A stretch of DNA of 64,000 nt from assembly GCF_041434935.1 (NCBI RefSeq), contig NZ_CP107964.1, positions 1,736,001-1,800,000 of the forward strand, given 5' to 3'. The notes under the pieces were generated by a model. That model searched no databases, was not told the origin of the DNA, and saw nothing but the letters and a program-made list of their open reading frames with translations. A program made the translations under genes and the position numbers. The stretch comes from Kitasatospora sp. NBC_00374 (GTDB taxonomy: Bacteria; Actinomycetota; Actinomycetes; Streptomycetales; Streptomycetaceae). This document shows positions 17,104 to 24,920 of the stretch, in pieces. Positions within the stretch are counted from its first letter, which is position 1; each line of letters begins with the position of its first letter.

Positions 17104-17136
17104 TTGACGATAATGATCTCGGCCAGTTATCGTCAG
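17104..17136. promoter_or_regulatory. Symmetric face-to-face divergent promoters
   Basis: TGACGATAA (17105-17113) and TTATCGTCA (17127-17135) form a perfect 9-bp inverted repeat. Read forward, TTGACG (17104-17109) and TATCGT (17128-17133) are 18 nt apart. Read on the other strand, CTGACG and TATCAT/TATCGT-like boxes fall in the mirror positions. One palindrome thus supplies the -35 of one promoter and the -10 of the other. Confidence 0.55.
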
Positions 17137-17159
17137 GTGGACGAGAAAGGGGGCCAGCC

Positions 17160-18212
17160 ATGGCCGACATCACCAGGCGATTCGGATTCCGCCACCTGCG
17201 CGCCGCACCCACGGCCCACATCCGGCACCTGCGCAGCGGCACGCTCGCCCACGAGGGCACCGGCCTCGCCTTCTGGTTCCGCCCGCTCACCGCGGCGATC
17301 TCCGAAGTCCCCGCCGACGACCGGGAGCTGGCGATGATCTGCCACGCCCGCACGGCCGACTTCCAGGACCTCACCGTCCAGGCCACCGTCACCTACCGGA
17401 TCACCGATCCGGTCGTGGCGGCCACCCGGGTGGACTTCGGCATCGACCCCGACACCGGCGCCTGGCGGGCCGAGCCGCTGGACCAGCTCGGCACCCTGCT
17501 CACCGAGAGCGCCCAGCAGCACGCCCTGGAGCTGATCGCCGGCCTGACGCTCTCGCAGGCGCTCGCCGCCGGGGTGACCCCCGTCCGCGAGAAGATCGGC
17601 GCCGGCCTGACCACGGACCCGCGGCTCACCGAGACCGGGCTCGCCGTGATCGCCGTCCGGGTCACCGCGCTGCGACCCGAGGCCGAGCTGGAGCGCGCGC
17701 TGCGCACCCCGGCGCGCGAGCTGGTCCAGCAGGAGGCCGACCGGGCCACGTACGAGCGCCGCGCGGTCGCCGTCGAGCGTGAGCGCGCCATCGCCGAGAA
17801 CGAGTTGGCCAGCAAGATCGAGCTGGCCCGCCGCGAGGAGGACCTGGTCGCCCAGCAGGGCGCCAACGCCCGTCGACAGGCCGAGCAGAACGCCGCCGCC
17901 GACCGGGTCCGGGCCGACTCGGAGGCCGCCCGCCGCACCCGGATCGCCACCGCCGAGGCCGAGGCCGCCCGGATCCTGGCGGACGCCCAGGCCGACTCCG
18001 AGCGGGTGCTCGGCGAGGCCAGGGCCGCCTCCGAGGAGGCCTGGCTGCTCGCCCACCAGCAGGCCGGGCCGGAGCTGCTGCACGCGCTGGCGCTGAGCAA
18101 GCTGGCCGAGCACCTGCCGAAGATCGACAGCATCACGCTCAGCCCGGACGTGCTGACCGGCCTGCTCACCCGGCTCGGCCGGGCCGGGGCCGCCGAGGGC
18201 GAGGGCCGATGA
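17160..18212 (+). CDS. SPFH/Band 7-domain protein
   Basis: A 350-residue cytosolic or peripheral membrane protein. Residues about 35-180 form an SPFH (stomatin/prohibitin/flotillin) domain: '[43 protein letters not shown]', then '[27 protein letters not shown]'. From about 190 to 310 there is a long Ala/Glu/Arg-rich coiled coil, as in flotillins. No N-terminal membrane helix is present. ATG 17160 follows AAAGGGGG. The stop overlaps the start of the NAD-kinase-like gene (ATGA), so the two proteins are made together and probably cooperate. No role has been shown for this streptomycete pair that I know of. Confidence 0.85.
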   Translation: MADITRRFGFRHLRAAPTAHIRHLRSGTLAHEGTGLAFWFRPLTAAISEVPADDRELAMICHARTADFQDLTVQATVTYRITDPVVAATRVDFGIDPDTGAWRAEPLDQLGTLLTESAQQHALELIAGLTLSQALAAGVTPVREKIGAGLTTDPRLTETGLAVIAVRVTALRPEAELERALRTPARELVQQEADRATYERRAVAVERERAIAENELASKIELARREEDLVAQQGANARRQAEQNAAADRVRADSEAARRTRIATAEAEAARILADAQADSERVLGEARAASEEAWLLAHQQAGPELLHALALSKLAEHLPKIDSITLSPDVLTGLLTRLGRAGAAEGEGR

Positions 18213-19108
18213 GCCTGGCGCCACGGGCGGTGGTGGTCCACCGCCGCACCGAGTACGAGGAGTTGATCGCCCGGCACGGCTCCCGCGGGCAGGCGGCGTT
18301 CTTCCTGTCCACCCGGGGCCGGACCCTGGACGAGGTGGAGCAGCGCCACCACCGCGCCCTGGCCGCCCTGGCGGAGGTGGCCGCGGCCGTGCCGCTGGAC
18401 TGGCGCCGCAGCCGGGTGGAGCGCGCCGACCTGGACCGCTTCCTGTTCACCCCCGAGGACGTCCTGGTGGTGGTCGGCCAGGACGGACTGGTGGCCAACG
18501 CCGCCAAGTACCTCGCCGGGCAGCCGGTGGTGGGGATCGACACCGAGCCCGGCCGCGGCCTCGGGGTGCTCGTCCGGCACCGGGCGGCGGACGCGGCCCG
18601 GGTGCTGCGCGCGGTCGCCGCCCCGGGCGGCGACCGCCACCTGGAGGAGCGCACCATGGTCGAGGCGGTCGCCGACGACACCCAGCGGCTGCTCGCCCTC
18701 AACGAGATCTACCTCGGCCAGCACAGCCACCAGACCGCCCGCTACCGGCTCGCGGCGGCCGACGGCGCCGAGGAGTCGCAGGCCTCCTCCGGGGTTCTGG
18801 TCGGCACCGGCACCGGGGCGACGGGCTGGTGCCGCTCGACCTGGCTGGAACGGCGCAGCAGCCTCGACCTGCCGGGGCCGGGCGCGCCGGCGGTGGCCTG
18901 GTTCGTCCGGGAGGCCTGGCCGTCGCCGCTCACCGGCACCGGACAGGTGCAGGGGCTGCTGGCGGGCGGCGAGCGGCTCACGCTGACCGTCGAGTCGGAC
19001 CAGCTGGTGGCTTTCGGAGACGGTGTCGAGTCCGACGCGCTGCGGCTAACCTGGGGTCAGACCGTCCGGGTCGGCGTGGCGGCGGAGCGGCTGCGCCTGT
19101 TCGGCTGA
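18209..19108 (+). CDS. NAD kinase-like protein paired with an SPFH protein
   Basis: A 299-residue protein with features of the NAD kinase/diacylglycerol kinase superfamily. '[18 protein letters not shown]' stands where NAD kinases have GGDGT; '[20 protein letters not shown]' carries the conserved Asn-Glu; and '[16 protein letters not shown]' is the Gly-rich substrate loop. The GQDG in place of GGDG could weaken or redirect the phosphotransfer, so NAD phosphorylation is not certain. The N-terminus ('[26 protein letters not shown]') is particular to this subgroup. It overlaps the SPFH gene by four bases. Confidence 0.75.
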   Translation: MSLAPRAVVVHRRTEYEELIARHGSRGQAAFFLSTRGRTLDEVEQRHHRALAALAEVAAAVPLDWRRSRVERADLDRFLFTPEDVLVVVGQDGLVANAAKYLAGQPVVGIDTEPGRGLGVLVRHRAADAARVLRAVAAPGGDRHLEERTMVEAVADDTQRLLALNEIYLGQHSHQTARYRLAAADGAEESQASSGVLVGTGTGATGWCRSTWLERRSSLDLPGPGAPAVAWFVREAWPSPLTGTGQVQGLLAGGERLTLTVESDQLVAFGDGVESDALRLTWGQTVRVGVAAERLRLFG

Positions 19109-19569
19109 GCGGCCGCCCGTCGGCGGCACCGGCGACGCCGGTGCGCGAAGTAAAGATTCCGCGACCAGGGCGTGTCGATCCTGTGATGATCCGCAGGCGA
19201 AGGACAGCCTCCGGCACCGATGGGCCGAACGCCCGTTCCCGCCGGGCGCACCCCCGCCCGGCGGCCGCGCGCCGGGCGCTCCGCCTTCCCCGGCCCACCA
19301 CCCGACCGAATCCGGCCGACCGTGCGGACTCCGGTGCCGGGAGGCGTGACACGCAGTACGTTAGCTCTGACGCGTACAGATCGCAGCCAGGATCCGCCCA
19401 GTTGATATTCAGTCAGGAAAAGTTTTCCAAAGAGGTATTAAAGTCACCACCGTGGCGGTAAAAACGTCTTCAGAGCGTGCGGGATCCGCTGTCGCGCCCG
19501 ACAGCGCGCTGCCGGGCCACTGCCACCCAGGGTCGGCTGCGCACGCGGCAGAGTTCGGAGGGGGTAAGC
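19109..19569. other. Intergenic region upstream of the polysaccharide deacetylase
   Basis: 461 nt with no credible gene. The first 290 nt are ordinary GC-rich DNA. From about 19400 to 19465 the sequence is markedly AT-rich and holds a 13-nt perfect palindrome GGAAAAGTTTTCC (19416-19428). This is probably the promoter/operator area of the deacetylase gene, and it resembles the TTTCC-flanked sites seen before streptomycete cell-wall and chitin genes. No firm -35/-10 assignment. Confidence 0.5.
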
Positions 19570-20637
19570 GTGTCGAAGCCGGACACGACCGCGCGTGCGA
19601 CCGTCACCGTGGACAGCAAGAAGCTCAGCAGCACACCGTCGAGCAGCACACCGTCGACCACCGCGGCGTCGAACACCACGGCGTCGAACACCACGGCGCA
19701 CCGGCCGCAGCCGGTGGCCGGGGACGCCCGACGGCGCAGGATCGACGGGCTGCTGCGCCACTCGCCGCTGCAGCCGGTGTTCCGCGCCCTGTCCTCCCGG
19801 CGGCTGGCCGTGCTGGCCTACCACGGGATCGACGACCCGACGGCGTTCGCCGCCCAGATGGAGCGCCTGGTACGCACCGCGAGCCCGGTCTCGCTCGGCG
19901 AGTTGCAGCGCTGCGTGACGGAGCGGCGCCCGCTGCCGCCGCGCAGCGTGCTGGTCACCTTCGACGACGGTGACCGCAGCGTCCTCACCCACGGCCTGCC
20001 CGTGCTCGCCCGGCTGCGGATTCCCGCCGCGGCCTTCGTGGTGACCGAACTCATCGACACCGACCACCCGTTCTGGTGGTCCGAGGCCGCGTTCCTGGCC
20101 GGTCACGGCGGCACCGCGCAGGCACTGCCCGGCTGTCCGCCGCAGAACACCGTGGGCCGGCTGAAGGCCCTGCCGGACGCGGACCGCCGCCGCAGCCTGC
20201 AGGAGCTGCGCGCCACCGCCGCCATCCGGGCCCCGCGGCAGGCCCAGCTCACCCGTACCGACCTGACCGAACTGCGCTCGGCCGGCGTGGCGATCGGGAA
20301 CCACACCGACTCCCACCCGTGCCTGGACCGCTGCGCGGACGGCACCGCCCGCACCGAGGTCACCGAGGCCCACCGCCTGCTGACCGGCTGGCTGGGCGAG
20401 GCGCCCACCGCCTTCGCCTACCCGAACGGCAACCGGGACGAGCGCACCGAGGCGCTGCTCGGCGAGCTCGGCTACCGGCTGGGCTTCCTGTTCAACCACC
20501 GACACGATTCCCTGCTGCCGCCCGACCCGCTGCGGATCAACCGGCTGCGGGTCAACTCCGACACCACCCGGCACCGCTTCGACACCATCCTGTCCGGCCT
20601 GCACCCGGCCGTGCACCGGATCCGCGGCGGCTGCTGA
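19570..20637 (+). CDS. Polysaccharide deacetylase (NodB-type)
   Basis: A 355-residue protein with a NodB homology domain. 'LVTFDDGDRSVLTHGLPVLARLRIPAAAFVV' carries the metal-binding Asp pair (TFDDG), and 'GVAIGNHTDSHPCLDR' gives the H-x3-H metal ligands. 'APTAFAYPNGNRDERTEALLGELGYRLGF' is the C-terminal motif. It should remove N-acetyl groups from a polysaccharide or peptidoglycan-like polymer. GTG 19570 is chosen for the strong GGAGGGGG 5 nt upstream. The first 60 residues are low-complexity (Ser-Ser-Thr-Pro, Ala-Ser-Asn-Thr-Thr repeats) with no clear signal peptide, so the cellular location is uncertain. Confidence 0.85.
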   Translation: MSKPDTTARATVTVDSKKLSSTPSSSTPSTTAASNTTASNTTAHRPQPVAGDARRRRIDGLLRHSPLQPVFRALSSRRLAVLAYHGIDDPTAFAAQMERLVRTASPVSLGELQRCVTERRPLPPRSVLVTFDDGDRSVLTHGLPVLARLRIPAAAFVVTELIDTDHPFWWSEAAFLAGHGGTAQALPGCPPQNTVGRLKALPDADRRRSLQELRATAAIRAPRQAQLTRTDLTELRSAGVAIGNHTDSHPCLDRCADGTARTEVTEAHRLLTGWLGEAPTAFAYPNGNRDERTEALLGELGYRLGFLFNHRHDSLLPPDPLRINRLRVNSDTTRHRFDTILSGLHPAVHRIRGGC

Positions 20638-20669
20638 CACCCCGTCGGGCACCGGCCCGGCCCCCGAAC

Positions 20670-20724
20670 GCCGCCGCACCCGCCGGCCACCCCGCCCTGA
20701 CAGGCGGTCGGCGGGTGCGGCGGC
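20670..20724. terminator. Bidirectional terminator hairpin
   Basis: GCCGCCGCACCCGCC (20670-20684) pairs perfectly with GGCGGGTGCGGCGGC (20710-20724) around a 25-nt loop, between convergent genes ending at 20637 and 20783. It should terminate both. Confidence 0.65.
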
Positions 20725-20732
20725 CTCACTCG

Positions 20733-20784
20733 TCGGTGCGGCCGCACTGCCTGGTGCGGCCGCACGGCTCGGTGCGGCCTCACT
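20733..20784. repeat. Three near-identical GTGCGGCC repeats
   Basis: Copies at 20733-20751, 20752-20768 and 20769-20784 share TCGGTGCGGCCGCAC. The first two contain the 12-nt palindrome GTGCGGCCGCAC. A related copy lies inside the terminator arm. The array ends at the stop codon of the TetR gene and looks like local slippage. Confidence 0.5.
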
Positions 20785-21484
20785 ACTCGATGTAGGACTC
20801 CAGGCCGCGCAGGAACACGTCGATCTTGAACGCGAAGCGGTCGTCCCCGTCGCCGTCGACCATCGTCGACGCCATGCTGCTGATCAGCGGGAACCGGTCG
20901 GCGGGGAGCCGGGAGAAGTAGTCCTTGATGCTCTCGAAGTAGGCGTCCAGATCGGTGCCGCGCTGGATCTCCGCGGCGTACATGCAGGCCTCGTACGCGT
21001 CCGAGTCGATCAGCTGGCCGAGACCGTCCAGGGCCCAGGTGGCGACCCGGTCCGGGATGCCGGCCGCGAGCATCACGGAGAGCATGAACTCCGCGACCCG
21101 CAGCTGGTTGGCGCCGGTCGGGATGGAGCCCAGCGACACCAGGGTGATGTCGCGGTGCGCGGTGTAGACGCGCTGGGCGTCCAGGCAGATCCGGGTGATC
21201 TGCTCCTTCCAGCGGGCCGGGTCCGGGGCGTCGGGCAGCGGGATCTCCCCGGAGATCCGCTCCAGCATCAGCTCGCGGAGCTCGTCCTTGTTGGACACGT
21301 GCGCGTAGAGCGAGGCCGGGCCGGTGTCGAGCTCCTGCGCGATCCGGCGCATGGTGACGCCGCCGAGGCCCTCGGCGTCGAGGATCCGGATCCCGGCCTC
21401 GACGATCGCCTCCTGGCTCAACGGCTGGCGGACGTCCGCCTTCCGCGCCTTGTGCCAGGGGACGGGGGGCATCTGCGAGGTCAT
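20783..21484 (-). CDS. TetR-family regulator of the adjacent MFS pump
   Basis: A 233-residue regulator. The N-terminal helix-turn-helix domain reads 'EAIVEAGIRILDAEGLGGVTMRRIAQELDTGPASLYAHVSNKDELRELML'. The rest is an all-helical ligand domain of the TetR_C_1 (tetracycline repressor-like) type. It is divergent from a DHA2 MFS exporter across a 205-nt region with several GAACAnTGTTC palindromes, the standard arrangement in which the regulator represses the pump and itself until the pump's substrate binds. ATG 21484. Ligand unknown. Confidence 0.88.
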   Translation of the reverse strand: MTSQMPPVPWHKARKADVRQPLSQEAIVEAGIRILDAEGLGGVTMRRIAQELDTGPASLYAHVSNKDELRELMLERISGEIPLPDAPDPARWKEQITRICLDAQRVYTAHRDITLVSLGSIPTGANQLRVAEFMLSVMLAAGIPDRVATWALDGLGQLIDSDAYEACMYAAEIQRGTDLDAYFESIKDYFSRLPADRFPLISSMASTMVDGDGDDRFAFKIDVFLRGLESYIE

Positions 21485-21552
21485 GCGCCACCTGCTTTCG
21501 CGACTACTCGGTGATCGTCCGGCGTTCCCCCGGCGAACATCGTACCCCCGGC

Positions 21553-21654
21553 GAACACTGTTCCCCAGGTCGGGAGGCCGAGGCCGGCACGAACGACGTT
21601 CGCCAGGCGAACAGTGTGTTGACAGAACGGCGGTCGCGCCGTAGAACAGTGTTC
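21553..21654. promoter_or_regulatory. TetR operator array and MFS promoter
   Basis: Perfect odd palindromes GAACACTGTTC (21553-21563), CGAACGACGTTCG (21590-21602) and GAACAGTGTTC (21644-21654), plus an imperfect GAACAGTGTGTT (21609-21620), lie between the divergent genes. TTGACA (21619-21624) and TAGAAC (21642-21647) are 17 nt apart, and the last operator covers this -10 box. This is the likely repressor-controlled promoter of the pump gene. Confidence 0.65.
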
Positions 21655-21689
21655 GTCACGAGTCCGTCCCCGCACCCCAGGAGTTCCAG

Positions 21690-23153
21690 ATGACCGAGCC
21701 GACGTCCCCCTACAGATGGCGATGGGCGGCGCTGTTCGTCATCCTCGCCGCCGAGGTCATGGACCTCCTGGACTCCCTCGTCACCAACATCGCCGGACCG
21801 TCGATCCGGACCGACATCGGCGGCGGCGAGTCCCTCATCCAGTGGCTGGGCGCCGCGTACACGCTCGCCATGGCGATCGGCCTGATCACCGGTGGCCGCC
21901 TCGGCGACATCTTCGGCCGCCGCCGGATGTACCTCATCGGCGCCGTCGGCTTCACCCTCGGCTCGGTCGCCTGCGGCCTCGCCCAGGAGCCCGGCCAGCT
22001 GATCGCCGCCCGGGTGTTCCAGGGCCTGCTCGGCGCCATCATGCTGCCGCAGGGCCTGGGCATGCTCAAGGAGATCTTCTCCGAGAAGGAGCAGGCCACC
22101 GCGTTCGGCCTGTTCGGCCCGGTGATGGGCCTGTCGACGGTCGGCGGCCCGATCCTCGCCGGCTGGCTGGTCGACGCCGACCTGTGGGGCAGCGGCTGGC
22201 GAATGATCTTCCTGATCAACATCCCGCTCGGCCTGTTCGCGATCGCCGGCGGCGTGGCCTTCCTGCCCGAGTGGAAGAGCGCCCGGACGGTGCGGCTCGA
22301 CCTGGCCGGAGCCCTGCTCGCCGCCGTCGGCTCGGCACTGATCGTCTTCCCGCTGGTCCAGGGCCGCGAGCACGGCTGGCCGGCCTGGGCCTTCGCGCTG
22401 ATCGGGCTGTCGCTGGCGGTGTTCGCCCTCTTCGCCTGGTACGAGAACCGCAAGAGCCGCTCCGGCGGCGACCCGCTGGTGGAGCCGAGCCTGTTCCGCA
22501 AGCGCGGCTTCAGCGGCGGCATGGTCCTCGGCCTGGCCTTCTTCTCCGCCATGACCGGCTTCTGGCTCACCTTCAGCCTCTACACCCAGATCGGTCTGCA
22601 CTACTCGCCGTTCAAGGCGGGCCTGGCCGGCATCCCGTCGTCGGTCGGCATGGTGATCGCCTTCGTCACCTCGCAGGCGCTGCTGAAGTTCGGCCGCAAG
22701 GTCATGCACGGCGGGCTGATCGTGATGGCCCTCGGCGTCGGCGCCGTGATCCTCACCCTCCATCTGGCCGGCGCCGAGGTGACCCCGTGGCAGCTGGCAC
22801 CGGCGCTCACGGTGACGGGCCTCGGCATGGGCTTCGTGATGGCGCCGTTCTTCGACACCGTGCTCGCCTCGGTCGAGCCGCACGAGACCGGTTCGGCCTC
22901 GGGCACCCTCACCTCCGTCCAGCAGCTCGGCGCCGCCCTCGGCACCGCGATCCTGGGCACGGTCTTCTTCGAGCAGATCAAGACCGAGAGCTTCGTCCAC
23001 GCCGAGCAGTTCACCCTCGCCGTCGAGATCGCGATGCTGGCCGTCGTGTTCGCCGCCATCTTCCTGCTGCCCAAGCACGCCCGGCCGCACCCGGAGTCCG
23101 GCGCCGAGGACGGCCGGGACGGCGCCGAGCAGCCCGAGAAGGTCTCCGCCTAA
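21690..23153 (+). CDS. DHA2-type MFS drug exporter
   Basis: A 487-residue protein with 14 predicted membrane segments. 'WAALFVILAAEVMDLLDSLVTNIAGPSI' contains motif D1 of the 14-TM DHA2 family, 'GGRLGDIFGRRRMYLIG' is motif A, and 'QGLLGAIMLPQGLGML' and 'GPVMGLSTVGGPILAGWLVD' are motifs B and C (the antiporter signature). It exports small molecules, typically drugs or own antibiotics, in exchange for protons. ATG 21690 follows AGGAG. Under control of the divergent TetR gene. An IS110 element lies directly after its stop codon, between the gene and what looks like its terminator at 24660. Confidence 0.9.
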   Translation: MTEPTSPYRWRWAALFVILAAEVMDLLDSLVTNIAGPSIRTDIGGGESLIQWLGAAYTLAMAIGLITGGRLGDIFGRRRMYLIGAVGFTLGSVACGLAQEPGQLIAARVFQGLLGAIMLPQGLGMLKEIFSEKEQATAFGLFGPVMGLSTVGGPILAGWLVDADLWGSGWRMIFLINIPLGLFAIAGGVAFLPEWKSARTVRLDLAGALLAAVGSALIVFPLVQGREHGWPAWAFALIGLSLAVFALFAWYENRKSRSGGDPLVEPSLFRKRGFSGGMVLGLAFFSAMTGFWLTFSLYTQIGLHYSPFKAGLAGIPSSVGMVIAFVTSQALLKFGRKVMHGGLIVMALGVGAVILTLHLAGAEVTPWQLAPALTVTGLGMGFVMAPFFDTVLASVEPHETGSASGTLTSVQQLGAALGTAILGTVFFEQIKTESFVHAEQFTLAVEIAMLAVVFAAIFLLPKHARPHPESGAEDGRDGAEQPEKVSA

Positions 23154-23159
23154 TGGGAC

Positions 23160-23391
23160 TTGCTGAGTCGTAGAGACTCGGTGCCGTAGCCGCCAGCAGG
23201 TGAGCACTCTCTCCGCCGGAACCACTGCGAGTTCTGGGGTCAGACCGTGCCCCTGCTGGTCGGCCGGAAGGCCATGACCGCTGATGGGGTGGCGTGCCCG
23301 CCGAACAGGGCGTGAGCACTGGATCCATTAGGCCGCGTGCCGTGTCTTCCGCAGGCTGCACGACCAGCAAATACGCGATGGGGAGGAAGAG
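23160..23391 (+). ncRNA. Candidate bridge-RNA region of the IS110 element
   Basis: Non-coding left end of the IS. It contains short hairpins, for example GAGTC-gtaga-GACTC near 23165-23179, and a 9-nt direct repeat GTGAGCACT (23200-23208 and 23313-23321). Position and size match the bridge RNAs described for IS110-group elements. The guide loops are not identified, and the call rests on family knowledge and position. Confidence 0.35.
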
Positions 23392-24618
23392 TTGCTGCTG
23401 ATCGGCGACGACTGGGCCGAGGACCACCACGACGTCGAGGTCCAGGACGCGACCGGCCGACGCCTCGCAACCGCGAGGCTGCCCGAGGGCGCGGAAGGCA
23501 TCGCCAAGCTGCACGAGCTCGTGGCCAAGCACGCCGGAGAGGACCCCGATCCCGCCGACGTGATCGTCGGGATCGAGACCGACCGCGGCACCTGGGTACA
23601 GGCCCTGCTCGCCGCCGGCTACCAGGTCTACGCGATCAACCCCCGGCAGGTCGCCCGGTTCAAGGAGCGGTACGGCACCTCCGGCGCCAAGAGCGACAAG
23701 GGCGACGCCCACGCCTTGGCCGACATGGTCCGCATCGACCGCGACCAGCTACGGCCCATCGCCGGCGACAGCGACCAGGCCCAGGCCGTCAAGGTCGTGA
23801 CCCGCGCCCACCAGACCCTGATCTGGGAACGCACCCGCACCTTCCAACGGCTCCGCAGCACGCTGCGCGAGTACTTCCCCGCCGCCCTGAACGCCTACGC
23901 GTCCCTGGAACTGACCAGCACCGACGCACTGGAACTGCTGATCAGAGCACCCACACCGCAGGCGGCGGCGAAGCTGACCCGCACCCAGATCGCCGCCGTC
24001 CTCGCCCGGGCCCGCCGACACAACCGGGACCAGAAGGCCGGCGCGATCCAGGCCGCACTGCGCGAGAAGCAGCTGGAGCTGCCCGAGCCGGTCACGGCCG
24101 CCTACGCGGCCGCCACCATTGCCCACTCCCGGCTCCTGCTCGCCCTCAACGAGCAGATAGCCGCGATGGAAAAGCAGGTGAGGGCGCATTTTCTCGCGCA
24201 CCCGGACGCTGAGATCTACCTCTCCATGCCCGGCATCGGAGAGATCACCGGCGCCCGGGTGCTCGCCGAGTTCGGGGACGACCCCACCCGCTACACCTCC
24301 GCCAAAGCCCGCAAGAACTACGCCGGCACCAGCCCCGTCACCCGGGCCTCCGGCAAGAGCCACACCGTCCAGGCCCGCTACGTCCGCAACAACCGGCTCG
24401 CCGACGCCCTCCAGCGCCAGGCGTTCTCCGCCCTGCGCGCCTCACCCGGCGCCCGCCGCTACTACGACAAGCAGCGCGCACCCGAGGCCGGCTACAACCC
24501 CGCTCTCCGCCAGGTCGGCAACCGACTCGTCGGCATCCTCCACGGATGCCTCAAGACCCGCACCCACTACGACGAAGCAACCGCCTGGTCCCACCACGCA
24601 CACCTCCATGCCGCTTGA
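23392..24618 (+). CDS. IS110-family transposase (DEDD recombinase)
   Basis: A 408-residue recombinase, full length for the family. The N-terminal RuvC-like DEDD domain shows 'LLIGDDWAEDHHDVEV' (first Asp), 'ADVIVGIETDRGTW' (Glu) and 'YGTSGAKSDKGDAHALADMVR' (Asp-x-x-Asp). The C-terminal Transposase_20 domain carries the helix-hairpin-helix 'SMPGIGEITGARVLAEFGD' and 'RKNYAGTSPVTRASGK' with the catalytic serine region. TTG 23392 follows GGGAGGAAG. No frameshift is seen, so the element may still be active. The 3' non-coding part is short, as in the IS110 rather than the IS1111 group. Confidence 0.9.
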   Translation: MLLIGDDWAEDHHDVEVQDATGRRLATARLPEGAEGIAKLHELVAKHAGEDPDPADVIVGIETDRGTWVQALLAAGYQVYAINPRQVARFKERYGTSGAKSDKGDAHALADMVRIDRDQLRPIAGDSDQAQAVKVVTRAHQTLIWERTRTFQRLRSTLREYFPAALNAYASLELTSTDALELLIRAPTPQAAAKLTRTQIAAVLARARRHNRDQKAGAIQAALREKQLELPEPVTAAYAAATIAHSRLLLALNEQIAAMEKQVRAHFLAHPDAEIYLSMPGIGEITGARVLAEFGDDPTRYTSAKARKNYAGTSPVTRASGKSHTVQARYVRNNRLADALQRQAFSALRASPGARRYYDKQRAPEAGYNPALRQVGNRLVGILHGCLKTRTHYDEATAWSHHAHLHAA

Positions 24619-24659
24619 CCTCAAACGTCATGGGGTGTCTGACCCCGCACCAACCCCTG

Positions 24660-24702
24660 ACGGCCCGTGCCCCCCAGCCGACCCCGGCGGAGCACGGGCC
24701 GT
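24660..24702 (+). terminator. Terminator hairpin right of the IS element
   Basis: ACGGCCCGTGC (24660-24670) and GCACGGGCCGT (24692-24702) pair perfectly. It follows the IS right end and would have been the terminator of the MFS pump gene before the insertion. Confidence 0.6.
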
Positions 24703-24771
24703 TCCGCGTCCCTTTCCGCAGGTCGCAGACTAGGTAGGACGGTCCGTCAACTCACCGGGTATTCCCGGCTA

Positions 24772-24801
24772 TTGCCATATGGTCTAGGCCAATCATACGC
24801 T
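24772..24801 (+). promoter_or_regulatory. LPMO promoter with DasR-type (dre) operator
   Basis: TGGTCTAGGCCA (24780-24791) differs at one position from the core TGGTCTAGACCA of the dre site bound by DasR, the GntR-family repressor of N-acetylglucosamine and chitin genes. It lies inside the 18-nt spacer of a candidate promoter, TTGCCA (24772-24777) and TACGCT (24796-24801). Repression relieved by glucosamine phosphates would fit a chitin-active enzyme. Confidence 0.65.
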
Positions 24802-24920
24802 CGTACCAGGCTGCGCGCCGGGTCCGCGCCGCGCCTTGCCCCGGGGTCGCTCCCCAGGGTCCCCGGGCAGACGTGCCCGTCCCCCACAGCAGGCCCGAAG
24901 TACCGTCGAGGAGATCCCCC

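Larger units (their letters stand above)
23154..24645 (+). mobile_element. IS110-family insertion sequence (borders approximate)
   Basis: The element consists of one recombinase gene preceded by about 238 nt of non-coding DNA. GGGGTCAGAC (23237-23246) and GTCTGACCCC (24636-24645) form a 10-bp inverted pair flanking the gene, probably subterminal repeats. True ends cannot be fixed from one copy: IS110 elements make no target duplication, and the left end may be anywhere between the MFS stop (23153) and 23237. The long non-coding left end is where members of the IS110 group encode their bridge RNA. Confidence 0.75.
24619..24920. other. Intergenic region: IS right end, terminator, LPMO promoter
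   Basis: 302 nt without a gene. It holds the right end of the IS110 element, a terminator hairpin (24660-24702) and the LPMO promoter with a DasR-type site (24772-24801), each listed separately. The last 100 nt form the leader of the LPMO gene. Confidence 0.6.

Noticed and set aside
20713..20784. CRISPR-like or iteron array
   Set aside because: Only three to four imperfect 17-19-nt copies in direct contact, without spacers or associated genes.
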